DNA from: Fusobacteria bacterium ZRK30
GTDB taxonomy: Bacteria > Fusobacteriota > Fusobacteriia > Fusobacteriales > Fusobacteriaceae
Length of the DNA stretch: 64,000 nt
Assembly (NCBI GenBank): GCA_024628785.1
Contig: CP102405.1
Span: 930,001-994,000 of the forward strand
Direction: 5' to 3'
The translations under genes and the position numbers were made by a program. Positions within the stretch are counted from its first letter, which is position 1, and the number at the start of each line of letters is the position of its first letter. Positions 25,707 to 33,954 of this stretch are shown here, in pieces. The notes below the pieces were generated by a model. That model was not told the DNA's origin, searched no databases, and saw only the letters and a program-made list of their open reading frames with translations.

Positions 25707-26456
25707 ATGAATGAAACTTTGAAAACTATAAATAACAGAGTATCCCTGAGATGGTATGACAAGAAAAAGATATCAACCGAACATATGGACAAAATAATAG
25801 AATCGGCAATCAATGCTCCCACAGCTGGAAATATGGTCATGTATTCAATTATTCATATCCAAAATAAGGAAACTATGGCTAAATTAGCAGTATCCTGTGA
25901 TGATCAGCCTTTTATAAAAGCAGCTTCCGATATACTTATCTTTGTAGCTGACTTTAAAAAATGGAATGATTATTTCAAAGATGAAGGTATGTATAAAGAG
26001 GGGAATAGAAAGATTGGTAAAGCAGAGATGATATTAGCATTTGAGGATGCAATGATTGCCTCTGAGAATGCAGTAATTGCAGGAGAAAGCTTAAATATAG
26101 GAAGTTGCTATATAGGTGATATATTAGAAAATTGTGAGTATCACAAGGAATTATTAAATCTACCTGAATATACTATCCCAATTGGAATGCTAACCTTTGG
26201 GTATTATCCGGAAGATTATAAAAGAATAAAAAGAAGAAGATTTGATAAAGAGTTTGTGGTGTTCAAAGAGAAGTATAAAGAATTTGATAAAGAAGAAATA
26301 AAAGCTATGTTTAAATTAAAAGAAGATGAATTTAATTCAAAAGAATCAAATAAAGGTAAGAGGTTTGTAGAGGCTTTTTATAATAGAAAAACAAATTCAG
26401 ATTTTATGAAAAACTTTGAAAGTTCAGTAGATAAATGGTTTAAAAATTGGAAATAA
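25707..26456 (+). CDS. Nitroreductase-family FMN oxidoreductase
   Basis: A 249-aa flavoprotein of the nitroreductase/NfsA-FRP superfamily, likely reducing an unidentified substrate with NAD(P)H. The N terminus has the FMN-binding pattern NNRVSLRWYDKKKIS and INAPTAGNMVMYSI. ASENAVIAGESLNIGSCYIGDI and PIGMLTFGYYPEDYK complete the fold. The ribosome binding site is GGAGGTAAGAT. It is monocistronic and ended by a strong terminator. The physiological substrate is unknown. Confidence 0.85.
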   Translation: MNETLKTINNRVSLRWYDKKKISTEHMDKIIESAINAPTAGNMVMYSIIHIQNKETMAKLAVSCDDQPFIKAASDILIFVADFKKWNDYFKDEGMYKEGNRKIGKAEMILAFEDAMIASENAVIAGESLNIGSCYIGDILENCEYHKELLNLPEYTIPIGMLTFGYYPEDYKRIKRRRFDKEFVVFKEKYKEFDKEEIKAMFKLKEDEFNSKESNKGKRFVEAFYNRKTNSDFMKNFESSVDKWFKNWK

Positions 26457-26460
26457 AAAA

Positions 26461-26503
26461 AAGATTACTTCTATGTATTAATACATAGAAGTAATCTTTT
26501 TTA
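26461..26503. terminator. Strong bidirectional terminator
   Basis: An 18-bp perfect inverted repeat (AAGATTACTTCTATGTAT, loop TA) with flanking A and T runs lies between the nitroreductase and the convergent rhodanese gene. Confidence 0.92.
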
Positions 26504-26543
26504 CTAAACGCATAGGTCTCCTACCAGGAGATGATTTCTATCC

Positions 26544-26894
26544 TCATGTAGAGCAACTATTAAAAGCTTTGAGGCCACCCTTAAGACTTTTCATAGATTT
26601 AAATCCATTTTTTTCCATAGTAATGCAAGCACCCCTAGCGTAATTTCCACGGGTACATACAACTACATAAGTTTTATTTTTATCCAATTTTTTTATTTCA
26701 CTTTCAAAGTTTTTATCTTCATAATCTATCATGATAGCATCTTCAACTAACGAAGGAACGGCGATTATCTCCTTTGGAGTTCTGACATCTAAGACTATTG
26801 TGTTGTCACTTTCTAATAATTTCAAAGCTTCGTCTTTTGAGATGTCGAATGCTTTCCCTTTTTTTCCGAATCTTAAACCTAAGATTTTTAACAT
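26544..26894 (-). CDS. Rhodanese-domain sulfurtransferase
   Basis: A single-domain rhodanese, 116 aa, expected to carry a persulfide on the active-site cysteine in VVVCTRGNYARG. The fold is otherwise standard: DEALKLLESDNTIVLDVRTPKE and MEKNGFKSMKSLKGGLKAFNS. The annotated ATG at 26894 has no clear ribosome binding site. A better-placed ATG at 26933 (GGGAG 8 nt upstream) is in the same frame but is separated from it by one TGA (26900-26898), so this is either a short coupled leader ORF or a readthrough/selenocysteine codon; see findings. It lies downstream of an ArsR regulator on the same strand, consistent with persulfide or sulfide control. Confidence 0.88.
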   Translation of the reverse strand: MLKILGLRFGKKGKAFDISKDEALKLLESDNTIVLDVRTPKEIIAVPSLVEDAIMIDYEDKNFESEIKKLDKNKTYVVVCTRGNYARGACITMEKNGFKSMKSLKGGLKAFNSCST

Positions 26895-26897
26895 AGG

Positions 26898-26933
26898 TCA
26901 ATTACCAGTTTTAATTTTATCTATAATATTCAT
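26898..26933 (-). CDS. Short ORF immediately upstream of and in frame with the rhodanese
   Basis: ATG at 26933 with GGGAG 8 nt upstream encodes MNIIDKIKTGN and then TGA. After one more codon the rhodanese ATG follows, all in one frame. It may be an 11-aa leader whose termination lets ribosomes restart at the rhodanese, or the true N terminus if the TGA is decoded. Only the sequence arrangement is seen; translation is inferred. Confidence 0.45.
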   Translation of the reverse strand: MNIIDKIKTGN

Positions 26934-26972
26934 GACTTCCACTCCCTTTATCTATAGTTTTTATTTATTTTT

Positions 26973-27260
26973 TTACAAAAAAAGAACTTCGATGATTTTT
27001 ATTATCTTTTCATTGGAGATGGAATAATAAACTTCTAATCCCTTTCTTTCCCCTTTTATAATTTTTTCAGCCTTTAATTTAGATAAGTGCTGCGATATGG
27101 TAGATTGTGGTGCCTCTAGACAATGTTGCATTTGAGTTACATTGGCTTTTTTTGCTGCAATTAAATTTTTTACTATGCATAACCTTATAGGATGAGATAG
27201 AGCTTTTAAGACACTAGCTTTATTTTCAAATAATTCTGGATCATCTTTGTAATATAACAA
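26973..27260 (-). CDS. ArsR-family transcriptional repressor
   Basis: A 95-aa winged-helix repressor: LKALSHPIRLCIVKNLIAA, the recognition region CLEAPQSTISQHLSKLKAEK, and the wing GERKGLEVYYSI. It has two cysteines (in RLCIV and QHCLEA). No classic metal-site CVC is present. The two cysteines and the following rhodanese suggest reactive-sulfur sensing like BigR/SqrR-type ArsR proteins, but the cysteine positions do not clearly match and this is inference. The start is TTG at 27260 with GGAGGT just upstream. A consensus promoter lies 42 nt further up. Confidence 0.88.
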   Translation of the reverse strand: MLYYKDDPELFENKASVLKALSHPIRLCIVKNLIAAKKANVTQMQHCLEAPQSTISQHLSKLKAEKIIKGERKGLEVYYSISNEKIIKIIEVLFL

Positions 27261-27301
27261 ATTGTACCTCCTGTATAAAATTCATTTATTTGTATATTCG
27301 A

Positions 27302-27330
27302 ATAATACGATTTAATTGACTATATGTCAA
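27302..27330 (-). promoter_or_regulatory. Promoter of the arsR-rhodanese unit
   Basis: On the minus strand TTGACA (27330-27325) and TATTAT (27307-27302) are 17 nt apart. Just downstream lies ATTCGAAT within TATTCGAATATACAAATA, a plausible ArsR operator overlapping the transcription start. Confidence 0.85.
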
Positions 27331-27348
27331 GTAATTATTAAAAAAACA

Positions 27349-27382
27349 CAAAATATATACTTGACCTCAAGTATATATTTTG
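27349..27382 (-). terminator. Long palindrome ending the padR-fetAB operon
   Basis: Perfect 16-bp arms (CAAAATATATACTTGA and its complement) around a 2-nt centre; on the minus strand the repeat is followed by TGTTTTTTT. It sits 30 nt after the fetB stop and just upstream of the arsR promoter, so it is read as a terminator, although the dsDNA palindrome could also bind protein. Confidence 0.75.
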
Positions 27383-27412
27383 CGTCTGAATAGATAATCT
27401 TAAGTTTGATGT

Positions 27413-28189
27413 TCATCTAAACACATCTTTCTTTAACCTGCTAAATCGGTCAAAGGCAATTTTATTTATAGCAAAGGTTGTGAATAACAGAGATAAACCC
27501 CTGATACAAAAGATTGCAAGCATGATACTTATCTGGTATTTAATAGCTGTAAAGGGAGAAGCTCCTGCTAAAATTTGCCCTGTCATCATCCCTGGCAGAG
27601 CCACCAACCCGATGGTAGCCATATTTGCAAGACTAGGCTGGAGGGATGAGATGATAGATCTCCTGTAAAACTCCCGAAGTGCCTCAAACTTTGTGGCTCC
27701 CATGGAAAGAAGGTAAAAATATGAATCTTCTCCGTCCTTTATTTGGGTGAAAAAGTTATTTAAAAATATAATCTGTCCCTGCAATAAATTCCCCAATAGC
27801 ATTCCGCTGACAGGGATGATATATCTGGATTCAAAAAAATTAATGTCGTGTAAAATTATAAATTGATATAGGGTATAGATTATAACCCACGATAAAAATA
27901 TAGACCCAAACAGAGGTAAGATAAACTTCTTATAGTTTAATTTAACTACATCTATTGTGGAGATAGATGCAACTAAAACCATAATAAGGATATAGATGAA
28001 GTTTACAGCCCAGTTATTAAATTTAAAGATATATTCCAGGTAGACACCTACTAAAAATAACTGGAGAATCATTCTCCCAATGGAGGTGAAAGCCCTTTTT
28101 AGAAGGTTTACTCTGAAAAATCTCAAACCTAAAATCAATAAAAAAAGCGGTATCAAAAGTAAGAAAATATTCAAAAAAGATATATTCAT
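27413..28189 (-). CDS. fetB: FetB-type ABC permease (UPF0014)
   Basis: A 258-aa inner-membrane protein with about seven hydrophobic segments and the family signature ISTIDVVKLNYKKF, PVSGMLLGNLLQGQ, EDSYFYLLSMGATKFEALRE, and LVALPGMMTGQILAGASP. In E. coli FetAB is an iron exporter that eases oxidative stress. It is last in padR-fetA-fetB, 4 nt after fetA. Substrate assigned by family only. Confidence 0.9.
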   Translation of the reverse strand: MNISFLNIFLLLIPLFLLILGLRFFRVNLLKRAFTSIGRMILQLFLVGVYLEYIFKFNNWAVNFIYILIMVLVASISTIDVVKLNYKKFILPLFGSIFLSWVIIYTLYQFIILHDINFFESRYIIPVSGMLLGNLLQGQIIFLNNFFTQIKDGEDSYFYLLSMGATKFEALREFYRRSIISSLQPSLANMATIGLVALPGMMTGQILAGASPFTAIKYQISIMLAIFCIRGLSLLFTTFAINKIAFDRFSRLKKDVFR

Positions 28190-28193
28190 AAGA

Positions 28194-28808
28194 TCACCAT
28201 CCCACTACTTCAAACTCGTCATAATCCAGCCATTGGTTGTCATGGGAGGAAATTATAACTGTTTTATTTAAATCTTTTATGATTTCGATAACTTTTATTT
28301 TTAAATCATGATCTAGTCCGGAAGTAACCTCATCTAGGAGGAGAATCTCCCTATCTAAAAGTAAAACTAATATAAGTGCAATTCTCTGTTTTTCTCCTCC
28401 AGATAAAAGTGAAGGGGATTTTTTTAATATACTTTTATCCAGATCAAAATTTTCAAGGAGTTTATAGAGAGCAGAATTAGATAACTGAATGCCCTTGTTT
28501 TTCTGAAATGAAAATACAAGCTCTATGTATTTTTCTACACTTTCTTCGGTAAAGAAGATATTCTGTCCGATGTAGGCAAATTTTTGACGAAGGGTGTCTA
28601 TATTATTCTGTCCTAAAATTTCTCCATCTATAAGAATTCTGCCGCTGTTCACAGGGATATATCCCATAATTACTTTTAGGAGAGTACTTTTCCCGGCTCC
28701 AGAAGGCATCTTAAGGAGAATTTTTTTATTTTTCTCAATGTTTAAATTTAAATTTATAAAGATTGACTGCTGTTTTAATTTTAAATTTATCTGCTCTAAC
28801 TTTATCAT
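28194..28808 (-). CDS. fetA: FetA-type ABC ATPase
   Basis: A 204-aa ATP-binding subunit: Walker A PSGAGKSTLLK, Q-loop region YIGQNIFF, signature LLSGGEKQRIALILVL, Walker B ILLLDEVTSGLD, and a switch histidine in VIISSHDNQW. It pairs with FetB for probable metal export. The gene follows padR by 12 nt. Confidence 0.9.
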   Translation of the reverse strand: MIKLEQINLKLKQQSIFINLNLNIEKNKKILLKMPSGAGKSTLLKVIMGYIPVNSGRILIDGEILGQNNIDTLRQKFAYIGQNIFFTEESVEKYIELVFSFQKNKGIQLSNSALYKLLENFDLDKSILKKSPSLLSGGEKQRIALILVLLLDREILLLDEVTSGLDHDLKIKVIEIIKDLNKTVIISSHDNQWLDYDEFEVVGW

Positions 28809-28820
28809 AAAATAACCTCC

Positions 28821-29123
28821 CTACATATTTTTGCTCAATTCACGGACTTTTTCTTCACCCTTCTTCAGAACTATCTTACCCAGATCTGTAGTAGTGTAAT
28901 ATTTCCTGATCTTTCCTTCTACTTTTTTTTCCTCTAAAAAGAGAAGACCGTCTCTGCACATATTTTTTAAAAGGGGATAGATGGTTCCCGAGCTCATATT
29001 GTAACCATGCTCTTTCAGATGATCCATAAGCCATACCCCGTAGATGGGTTTTTTACTGCCATGCCTGAGGATATGCAGCTGGATAAACCCTAAAAATAAC
29101 TTTCTTAATACTTTTTCTTCCAT
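28821..29123 (-). CDS. PadR-family transcriptional regulator
   Basis: A 100-aa PadR winged helix: FLGFIQLHILRHGSKKPIYG, the family motif SSGTIYPLLKNMCRDGLL, and a short C-terminal helix. It lacks the long PadR dimerisation tail (subfamily 2-like size). First gene of padR-fetA-fetB; it probably represses this operon through the repeats 10-43 nt upstream. The inducer is unknown; iron, oxidant or drug are all possible. Confidence 0.9.
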   Translation of the reverse strand: MEEKVLRKLFLGFIQLHILRHGSKKPIYGVWLMDHLKEHGYNMSSGTIYPLLKNMCRDGLLFLEEKKVEGKIRKYYTTTDLGKIVLKKGEEKVRELSKNM

Positions 29124-29132
29124 AATCCCTCC

Positions 29133-29166
29133 TAATATCGATGATTGATATCGAATACCGATATTA
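29133..29166. promoter_or_regulatory. Candidate PadR operator (three half-sites)
   Basis: TAATATCG (29133-29140) and CGATATTA (29159-29166) form an 8-bp inverted repeat. An inner GATATCG (29147-29153) forms a second dyad, ATATCG-N5-CGATAT, with the right arm. Position directly before padR supports autoregulation. Confidence 0.6.
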
Positions 29167-29245
29167 GAGTTTAACCCGGGAATTTTACTTTGTCAAGGGG
29201 AGTGGAATAAAAAAAATCCTCCCCTTTCAGGAAAGATTTTTTTCT

Positions 29246-31111
29246 TTAGTCTTTATAGAGACTTTTATATTTATAATAGTTGGTAATAACTCTTTTTATG
29301 AATCTTTGTGAATCTGAATATGGTATCTGCTCCACATCTATATCTCCGTTTTTATCTAATTTCCAATTGGAGATCAGTTCTTCTCCATCATGAAAACCAG
29401 CGATGGTCAGGCTGATATTATCATCGGAATTAGATAGAAGGTATTCTAGATGCCTGACTCCAATACTGATGTTTACTTCAGGGTCTAAAAGTTTTTTAGT
29501 GGTTATATCAGGGTCATATAGTTTAGCTGTTTTAAGATCTAACTGCATAAGTCCGAAATAAGTACTTTTAAAAATCAGGTTTGAATCAAACTTACTTCCC
29601 TCCTTAATAAGACTGAAGATAAGTGCTTCCTCTACATCATATTTTTTACTGTATTTTTTTACCAGATCACCATAATATCTGGGATATAGGTAGGGATAAA
29701 GATTTGAATATTTAGAAAACTCTTCCTCCGCAGAGAGGGAAGATTTCATAGCCAGATCATACAGTTTAATTTTTTCTAAATAAGATGTTTTGATAAAAGT
29801 TTCAAAGATCTTATCTTTAGAAAAATTAAGGGTATCGGATTCAATAATTAACAGCTGTGGATCACCTAAGACAGCTAGCTGATCTAAGACAGCTAAGGAA
29901 TCTTTGTAGAAACGTTTCTTATAATCTACAGGGTATTCCTCCAACACTCTGGTGGTTTTGGTGATATTGAAAGCTACTTGATAGTAGTAGGAGTTCAGGT
30001 TGTGTTTGATTATCCAGTTTAAATAATTAGGGTTTTTACTTTCATTATAGAGCATATTCCTGTAATAACCGGCCAAGTTGGAATTTGGATAGGCCTGTAT
30101 ATACTTGATTGCAGATTCCTTAAATAGATCCATCTGAGATGAGTTAAAATAAGATCTGGTCAATAGTTCATGAGCCTTGTCATTATTTAATTTTTTACTC
30201 CATAGGATAGATTCCTGGTAATTTTCCAAAATAAAATAAATTCTCCCGATGGAATAGATGGATCTTTCCAGATATGGAGATTTATCCACTAATTTATATT
30301 TTTCTATAGCCTCCAATGGTTTATTGGATTTTTTTAAGGCATTTCCCCAGAAATAATAGTAATCTGAATCTGTATTCCCCGAACTGAATTGATTTTTTAT
30401 GAGCTCTATCATAAGATCATATTGGTCTGCTTCTTCTAAGATATTAAGGGTGCCAATAACGATATCTTTATTGTTAGAGGAATAATTAATTGATTTTTTA
30501 TAAGCTTTATAAAACTCTAAAAAGAGTCCCTTTGAATATAGGTAGTGTCCTATCATCTTGAGATCATCGCTTTTTAGTTTGTCTATATTTTTATAGTTAT
30601 TTTTGTATTTTATCTCCAAAATATAGTTGTAATAAGAATCTTTGGAGGCCAGGATATTAAGCGCTTTTTTTTCAAAGGGCTCTAAATCAGGGGAATAATA
30701 ATCCTTTATAAGGGTCAGATACTGGTAGTGTGCATTGGTAAAATATCCTAAACGAGAATAGATCTCACCCAGATAAAATCCACGTTTGAATTCAAAATAA
30801 TTGGATTTTTTAAATCCTAAAAAATTTAAATATTTAGGGGTATAGATAGATGACTCTAAATATTTAAGGGCATTTTTCATCTCCCCGATCTCGTAGTAGT
30901 TCATGGCGATATAGTAATCAGGGTAGTGAGAGTTAACTAGTTTAGAGTCTTTATAGATCTCTACAAAATTTTCAAATTCTATTTTTGCCTGATCAAAATT
31001 TCCGTTGAGATAATGATTCTTTGCCTGGATAAAGGCTCTATACCCTCCTATATCATCTGAGGGGAATAGAGTGGTAAAAATAAATATATATAGTAAGATA
31101 ATTTTTTTCAT
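29246..31111 (-). CDS. Slt-type soluble lytic transglycosylase with TPR-like superhelix
   Basis: A periplasmic peptidoglycan lyase of 621 aa with signal peptide KKIILLYIFIFTTLFP. A long alpha-superhelical region with TPR-like units (NGNFDQAKIEFENFVEIY, GEMKNALKYLESSIY) leads into a C-terminal SLT domain. That domain has the catalytic Glu in FSLIKEGSKFDS, then TYFGLMQLDLKTAK and SIGVRHLEYLL. The ATG at 31111 is used because AAAAGGAGATTTTC precedes it and the signal peptide starts there; the upstream ATG at 31171 would add 20 odd residues. Like E. coli Slt70 it probably releases anhydromuropeptides during wall turnover. Confidence 0.85.
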   Translation of the reverse strand: MKKIILLYIFIFTTLFPSDDIGGYRAFIQAKNHYLNGNFDQAKIEFENFVEIYKDSKLVNSHYPDYYIAMNYYEIGEMKNALKYLESSIYTPKYLNFLGFKKSNYFEFKRGFYLGEIYSRLGYFTNAHYQYLTLIKDYYSPDLEPFEKKALNILASKDSYYNYILEIKYKNNYKNIDKLKSDDLKMIGHYLYSKGLFLEFYKAYKKSINYSSNNKDIVIGTLNILEEADQYDLMIELIKNQFSSGNTDSDYYYFWGNALKKSNKPLEAIEKYKLVDKSPYLERSIYSIGRIYFILENYQESILWSKKLNNDKAHELLTRSYFNSSQMDLFKESAIKYIQAYPNSNLAGYYRNMLYNESKNPNYLNWIIKHNLNSYYYQVAFNITKTTRVLEEYPVDYKKRFYKDSLAVLDQLAVLGDPQLLIIESDTLNFSKDKIFETFIKTSYLEKIKLYDLAMKSSLSAEEEFSKYSNLYPYLYPRYYGDLVKKYSKKYDVEEALIFSLIKEGSKFDSNLIFKSTYFGLMQLDLKTAKLYDPDITTKKLLDPEVNISIGVRHLEYLLSNSDDNISLTIAGFHDGEELISNWKLDKNGDIDVEQIPYSDSQRFIKRVITNYYKYKSLYKD

Positions 31112-31414
31112 GAAAATCTCCTTTTTAATTAATATTTGAATTTTTAAGTTATTCATTCTTTTATTTGGCATTTCCGAACCTTCAATGGCCGGAAAATATC
31201 ACTAAACATATTGAATATCAATTAGAGTATACCATAAAAGTAGTTGATATAGAGTAGGCAATAAAAAGTAGTCGATTTTTTTAGTTTTAAGGGTCAAAAA
31301 TAGGGTATAATAAGTTAAATAAAAAAATGAAATCATTAAACTAAAAAAGAAATAGTCAGAATTTTATAATTTTGCTATAATATTAAGGCTATTTTTTAGA
31401 AGGGGTAATATTAT
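31112..31414. promoter_or_regulatory. Divergent region between slt gene and mutL, with mutL promoter candidate
   Basis: No gene seen. An extended -10 (TGCTATAAT, 31373-31381) lies 33 nt before the mutL ATG. A second TATAAT is near 31306. No good -35 is visible for either. Confidence 0.45.
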
Positions 31415-33340
31415 ATGAGTAGGATAAGAATACTAGATGAAAGTGTATCTAATATAATCGCAGCAGGAGAAGTAGTTGAGAATCCAGCCAGCATGATAAA
31501 GGAACTGATAGAAAACTCCTTAGATGCATCGGCAGGATCTATTAGAATAGAGGTAAAAAATAATGGTCGAGATGTAAGGCTTGTTGATACAGGGATGGGA
31601 ATGGGAAAGGAAGACCTGTTTTTATGTGTGGAGAGACATGCTACTAGTAAGATTAAAGATAAAAGGGATATCTTTAATCTTACTAGCTATGGATTCAGAG
31701 GTGAAGCCCTGGCTTCTATCGGGTCTATATCCAAGATGATTATTTCAAGTAAAACCGATGATTCTAAAGTCGGGCATAAGATAAATTTAAATGCCGGTAA
31801 GATTACTAAATATGAAGAAATATCTAGAGCAGGAGGGACAGAGATAGTTATTAAAGATCTGTTTTTTAATACTCCAGCAAGACTTAAATTTTTGAGAAAA
31901 AAATCTACTGAATATGCACGGATAAGGGAGATTGTTTTAAAGGAAGCTCTATACAACACCGAGGTTTCATTTTCTTTACTTTTAGATGGAAGGGAAGTGG
32001 TGAAGACCAGCGGTCGTGGGATAGAAAATACAATCGTAGAACTGTTCGGCAGAAATACATTAAAAAATTCAACAAAATTTTCTTTGGGATATTGGGGAAA
32101 TATGAACCTCCTAAAATCTAATAAAGATTCTATATATACCTATGTAAATGGCAGATATGTCAAATCTAAAACTATTGAAAAAGCAGTTTTAGACGCTTAT
32201 TATACTAAATTGGTTAAGGGAAAATATCCCTTTACAATAATATTTTTTAATGTTTCACCTGACTTAGTTGATGTCAATGTTCACCCATCTAAAAAGATCA
32301 TTAAATTTGTGGATGAAGATGGTGTATACAAGGAAATATTAGATCAGTTGACCGATGCTATCTATAGGGATGACAGGAAGAATTCGATCTCTTTAAAGAT
32401 TGAGGAGGATGTAGATGAAAGTCCGGAAAAGAATAACCTTTTGGATTTTCAGGAGTTGGAAAACTTAATAACTCCTACAGTCAATAAAGTTATAAAAACA
32501 GAACAGCCTGTCCTTATCAAAGAGGAAAAATTAGAGAATAAGGTAACTGAGAGGATTGCTAAAGCTAATAGGTATAGCCAAAAATATGAGGAAACTCTTC
32601 CTTCAGATCTTTCTCCTTTGGAAATAAAGGAGAGTAAGATTGAAGGTGAAGATAAGAAAATTGAGAGTAGAGAAGATGAAGTTGTTCCAGAGAGAGGGAA
32701 TAAATCCATTGAGATTGAAAAGATCCTTAAGGCTGAAATACAGGATGATGAAGACTATAAAGATCTAGAGAAAGAAAAAGAGATCAAAATTGACTACAGG
32801 GTTTTAGCCCAGCTTCATGATATGTATATCCTGGTTGAAACAGAGGAAGAATTAGAGATCTATGATCAACATATTGTCCATGAAAGGATCCTATATGAAA
32901 GGTTGAAAGAGAAGCATTATAACAAAAAAATATCTGTACAAAACTTATTAGTTCCTATAAAATTAGAGTTAAATGGTTATGAAACTGAGATTGTAAGGGG
33001 AAATTTAGAGTTATTTAGTGAATTTGGATTCGAAGTAGAGGAATTTTGTGACAACGAAATTTTAATCAGAGGAGTCCCTATATTTAACTTTAGAGTCAGT
33101 GTAGAAGATACATTCAGACACCTTTTAGAAAATTTAGGAGGCAATGACCCAAGGGAAAAAGTTATTATATCCATGTCTTGTAGAAATGCTATAAAGGCAG
33201 GTGAAAAGCTGACTTTAGAGGAGATGGAAACCTTGATATCAGATCTTCACAAGGTAGGAAAATATACTTGTCCCCACGGAAGACCTATAATATTAAAGAT
33301 GACTTTTGATGAGATGAATAAAAAGTTTAATAGAAAATAA
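31415..33340 (+). CDS. mutL: DNA mismatch repair protein MutL
   Basis: A GHL ATPase that links mismatch recognition by MutS to strand incision. N-terminal motifs: AAGEVVENPASMIKELIENSLDA, split across motif I, DTGMGM, and YGFRGEALASIGS. A charged linker runs over about residues 330-460. The C-terminal domain has the metal endonuclease motif DQHIVHERILYE (matching DQHA-x2-E-x4-E with Ile for Ala), SCRNAIKAGE and CPHGRP. It is therefore a nicking MutL, as in organisms without MutH. Length 641 aa. mutS is not in the window. Confidence 0.97.
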   Translation: MSRIRILDESVSNIIAAGEVVENPASMIKELIENSLDASAGSIRIEVKNNGRDVRLVDTGMGMGKEDLFLCVERHATSKIKDKRDIFNLTSYGFRGEALASIGSISKMIISSKTDDSKVGHKINLNAGKITKYEEISRAGGTEIVIKDLFFNTPARLKFLRKKSTEYARIREIVLKEALYNTEVSFSLLLDGREVVKTSGRGIENTIVELFGRNTLKNSTKFSLGYWGNMNLLKSNKDSIYTYVNGRYVKSKTIEKAVLDAYYTKLVKGKYPFTIIFFNVSPDLVDVNVHPSKKIIKFVDEDGVYKEILDQLTDAIYRDDRKNSISLKIEEDVDESPEKNNLLDFQELENLITPTVNKVIKTEQPVLIKEEKLENKVTERIAKANRYSQKYEETLPSDLSPLEIKESKIEGEDKKIESREDEVVPERGNKSIEIEKILKAEIQDDEDYKDLEKEKEIKIDYRVLAQLHDMYILVETEEELEIYDQHIVHERILYERLKEKHYNKKISVQNLLVPIKLELNGYETEIVRGNLELFSEFGFEVEEFCDNEILIRGVPIFNFRVSVEDTFRHLLENLGGNDPREKVIISMSCRNAIKAGEKLTLEEMETLISDLHKVGKYTCPHGRPIILKMTFDEMNKKFNRK

Positions 33341-33473
33341 TATTTTTGGAAAAAAAAGAGCTGTTTGACGTCTAAAGAATAGTGAAAGATAAAAAAGAAA
33401 AATTAAGATAGGAAAATTTACATTTTTTGTGTAGAATTAATTAGGGACAAAGATCTTGAGTAAGGAGATAAAG

Positions 33474-33944
33474 ATGGTAAATGTAAACATTGTTTGCGTA
33501 GGAAAGGTAAAAGAAAAGTATATCAATATGGGAATAGATGAATTTACTAAAAGGTTGTCTGCCTATGCAAGATTAAAAGTTATTGAATTAAAGGAAGATG
33601 GAAACGATAAAAATAGAAATCAATCTATGGAGAAGGAAGCCAAACAAATAATAGAGACGATCTCTAAAAATAAAGGGTATTCTATCCTTATGGATATTGG
33701 TGGAAAAAAGTTTTCATCAGAAGAGATGGCTAAAAAAATAGAACAAATAACAGTCAACGGGAACAGTACAATTAACTTTATTATTGGAGGATCTTACGGA
33801 GTTACAAAGGAAGTCAGAAATGCCGTAGATCTAAGGATGAGTTTTTCAGACCTGACATTTCCTCATCAATTGATGAGACTTATATTGTTTGAGCAGGTTT
33901 ATCGTTGGTTTAGTATATTAGGAAATAGTAAATATCATAAGTGA
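33474..33944 (+). CDS. rlmH: 23S rRNA (pseudouridine1915-N3)-methyltransferase RlmH
   Basis: A SPOUT methyltransferase acting on helix 69 of 23S rRNA in assembled ribosomes. At 156 aa it has the expected length, with FIIGGSYGVTKEVRNAVDLRMS and the C-terminal FPHQLMRLILFEQVYRWFSI...YHK. The ATG at 33474 follows AAGGAGATAAAG. Downstream genes begin within a few bases, so it probably heads a small operon. Confidence 0.96.
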   Translation: MVNVNIVCVGKVKEKYINMGIDEFTKRLSAYARLKVIELKEDGNDKNRNQSMEKEAKQIIETISKNKGYSILMDIGGKKFSSEEMAKKIEQITVNGNSTINFIIGGSYGVTKEVRNAVDLRMSFSDLTFPHQLMRLILFEQVYRWFSILGNSKYHK

Positions 33945-33954
33945 GGTGGGAAAA

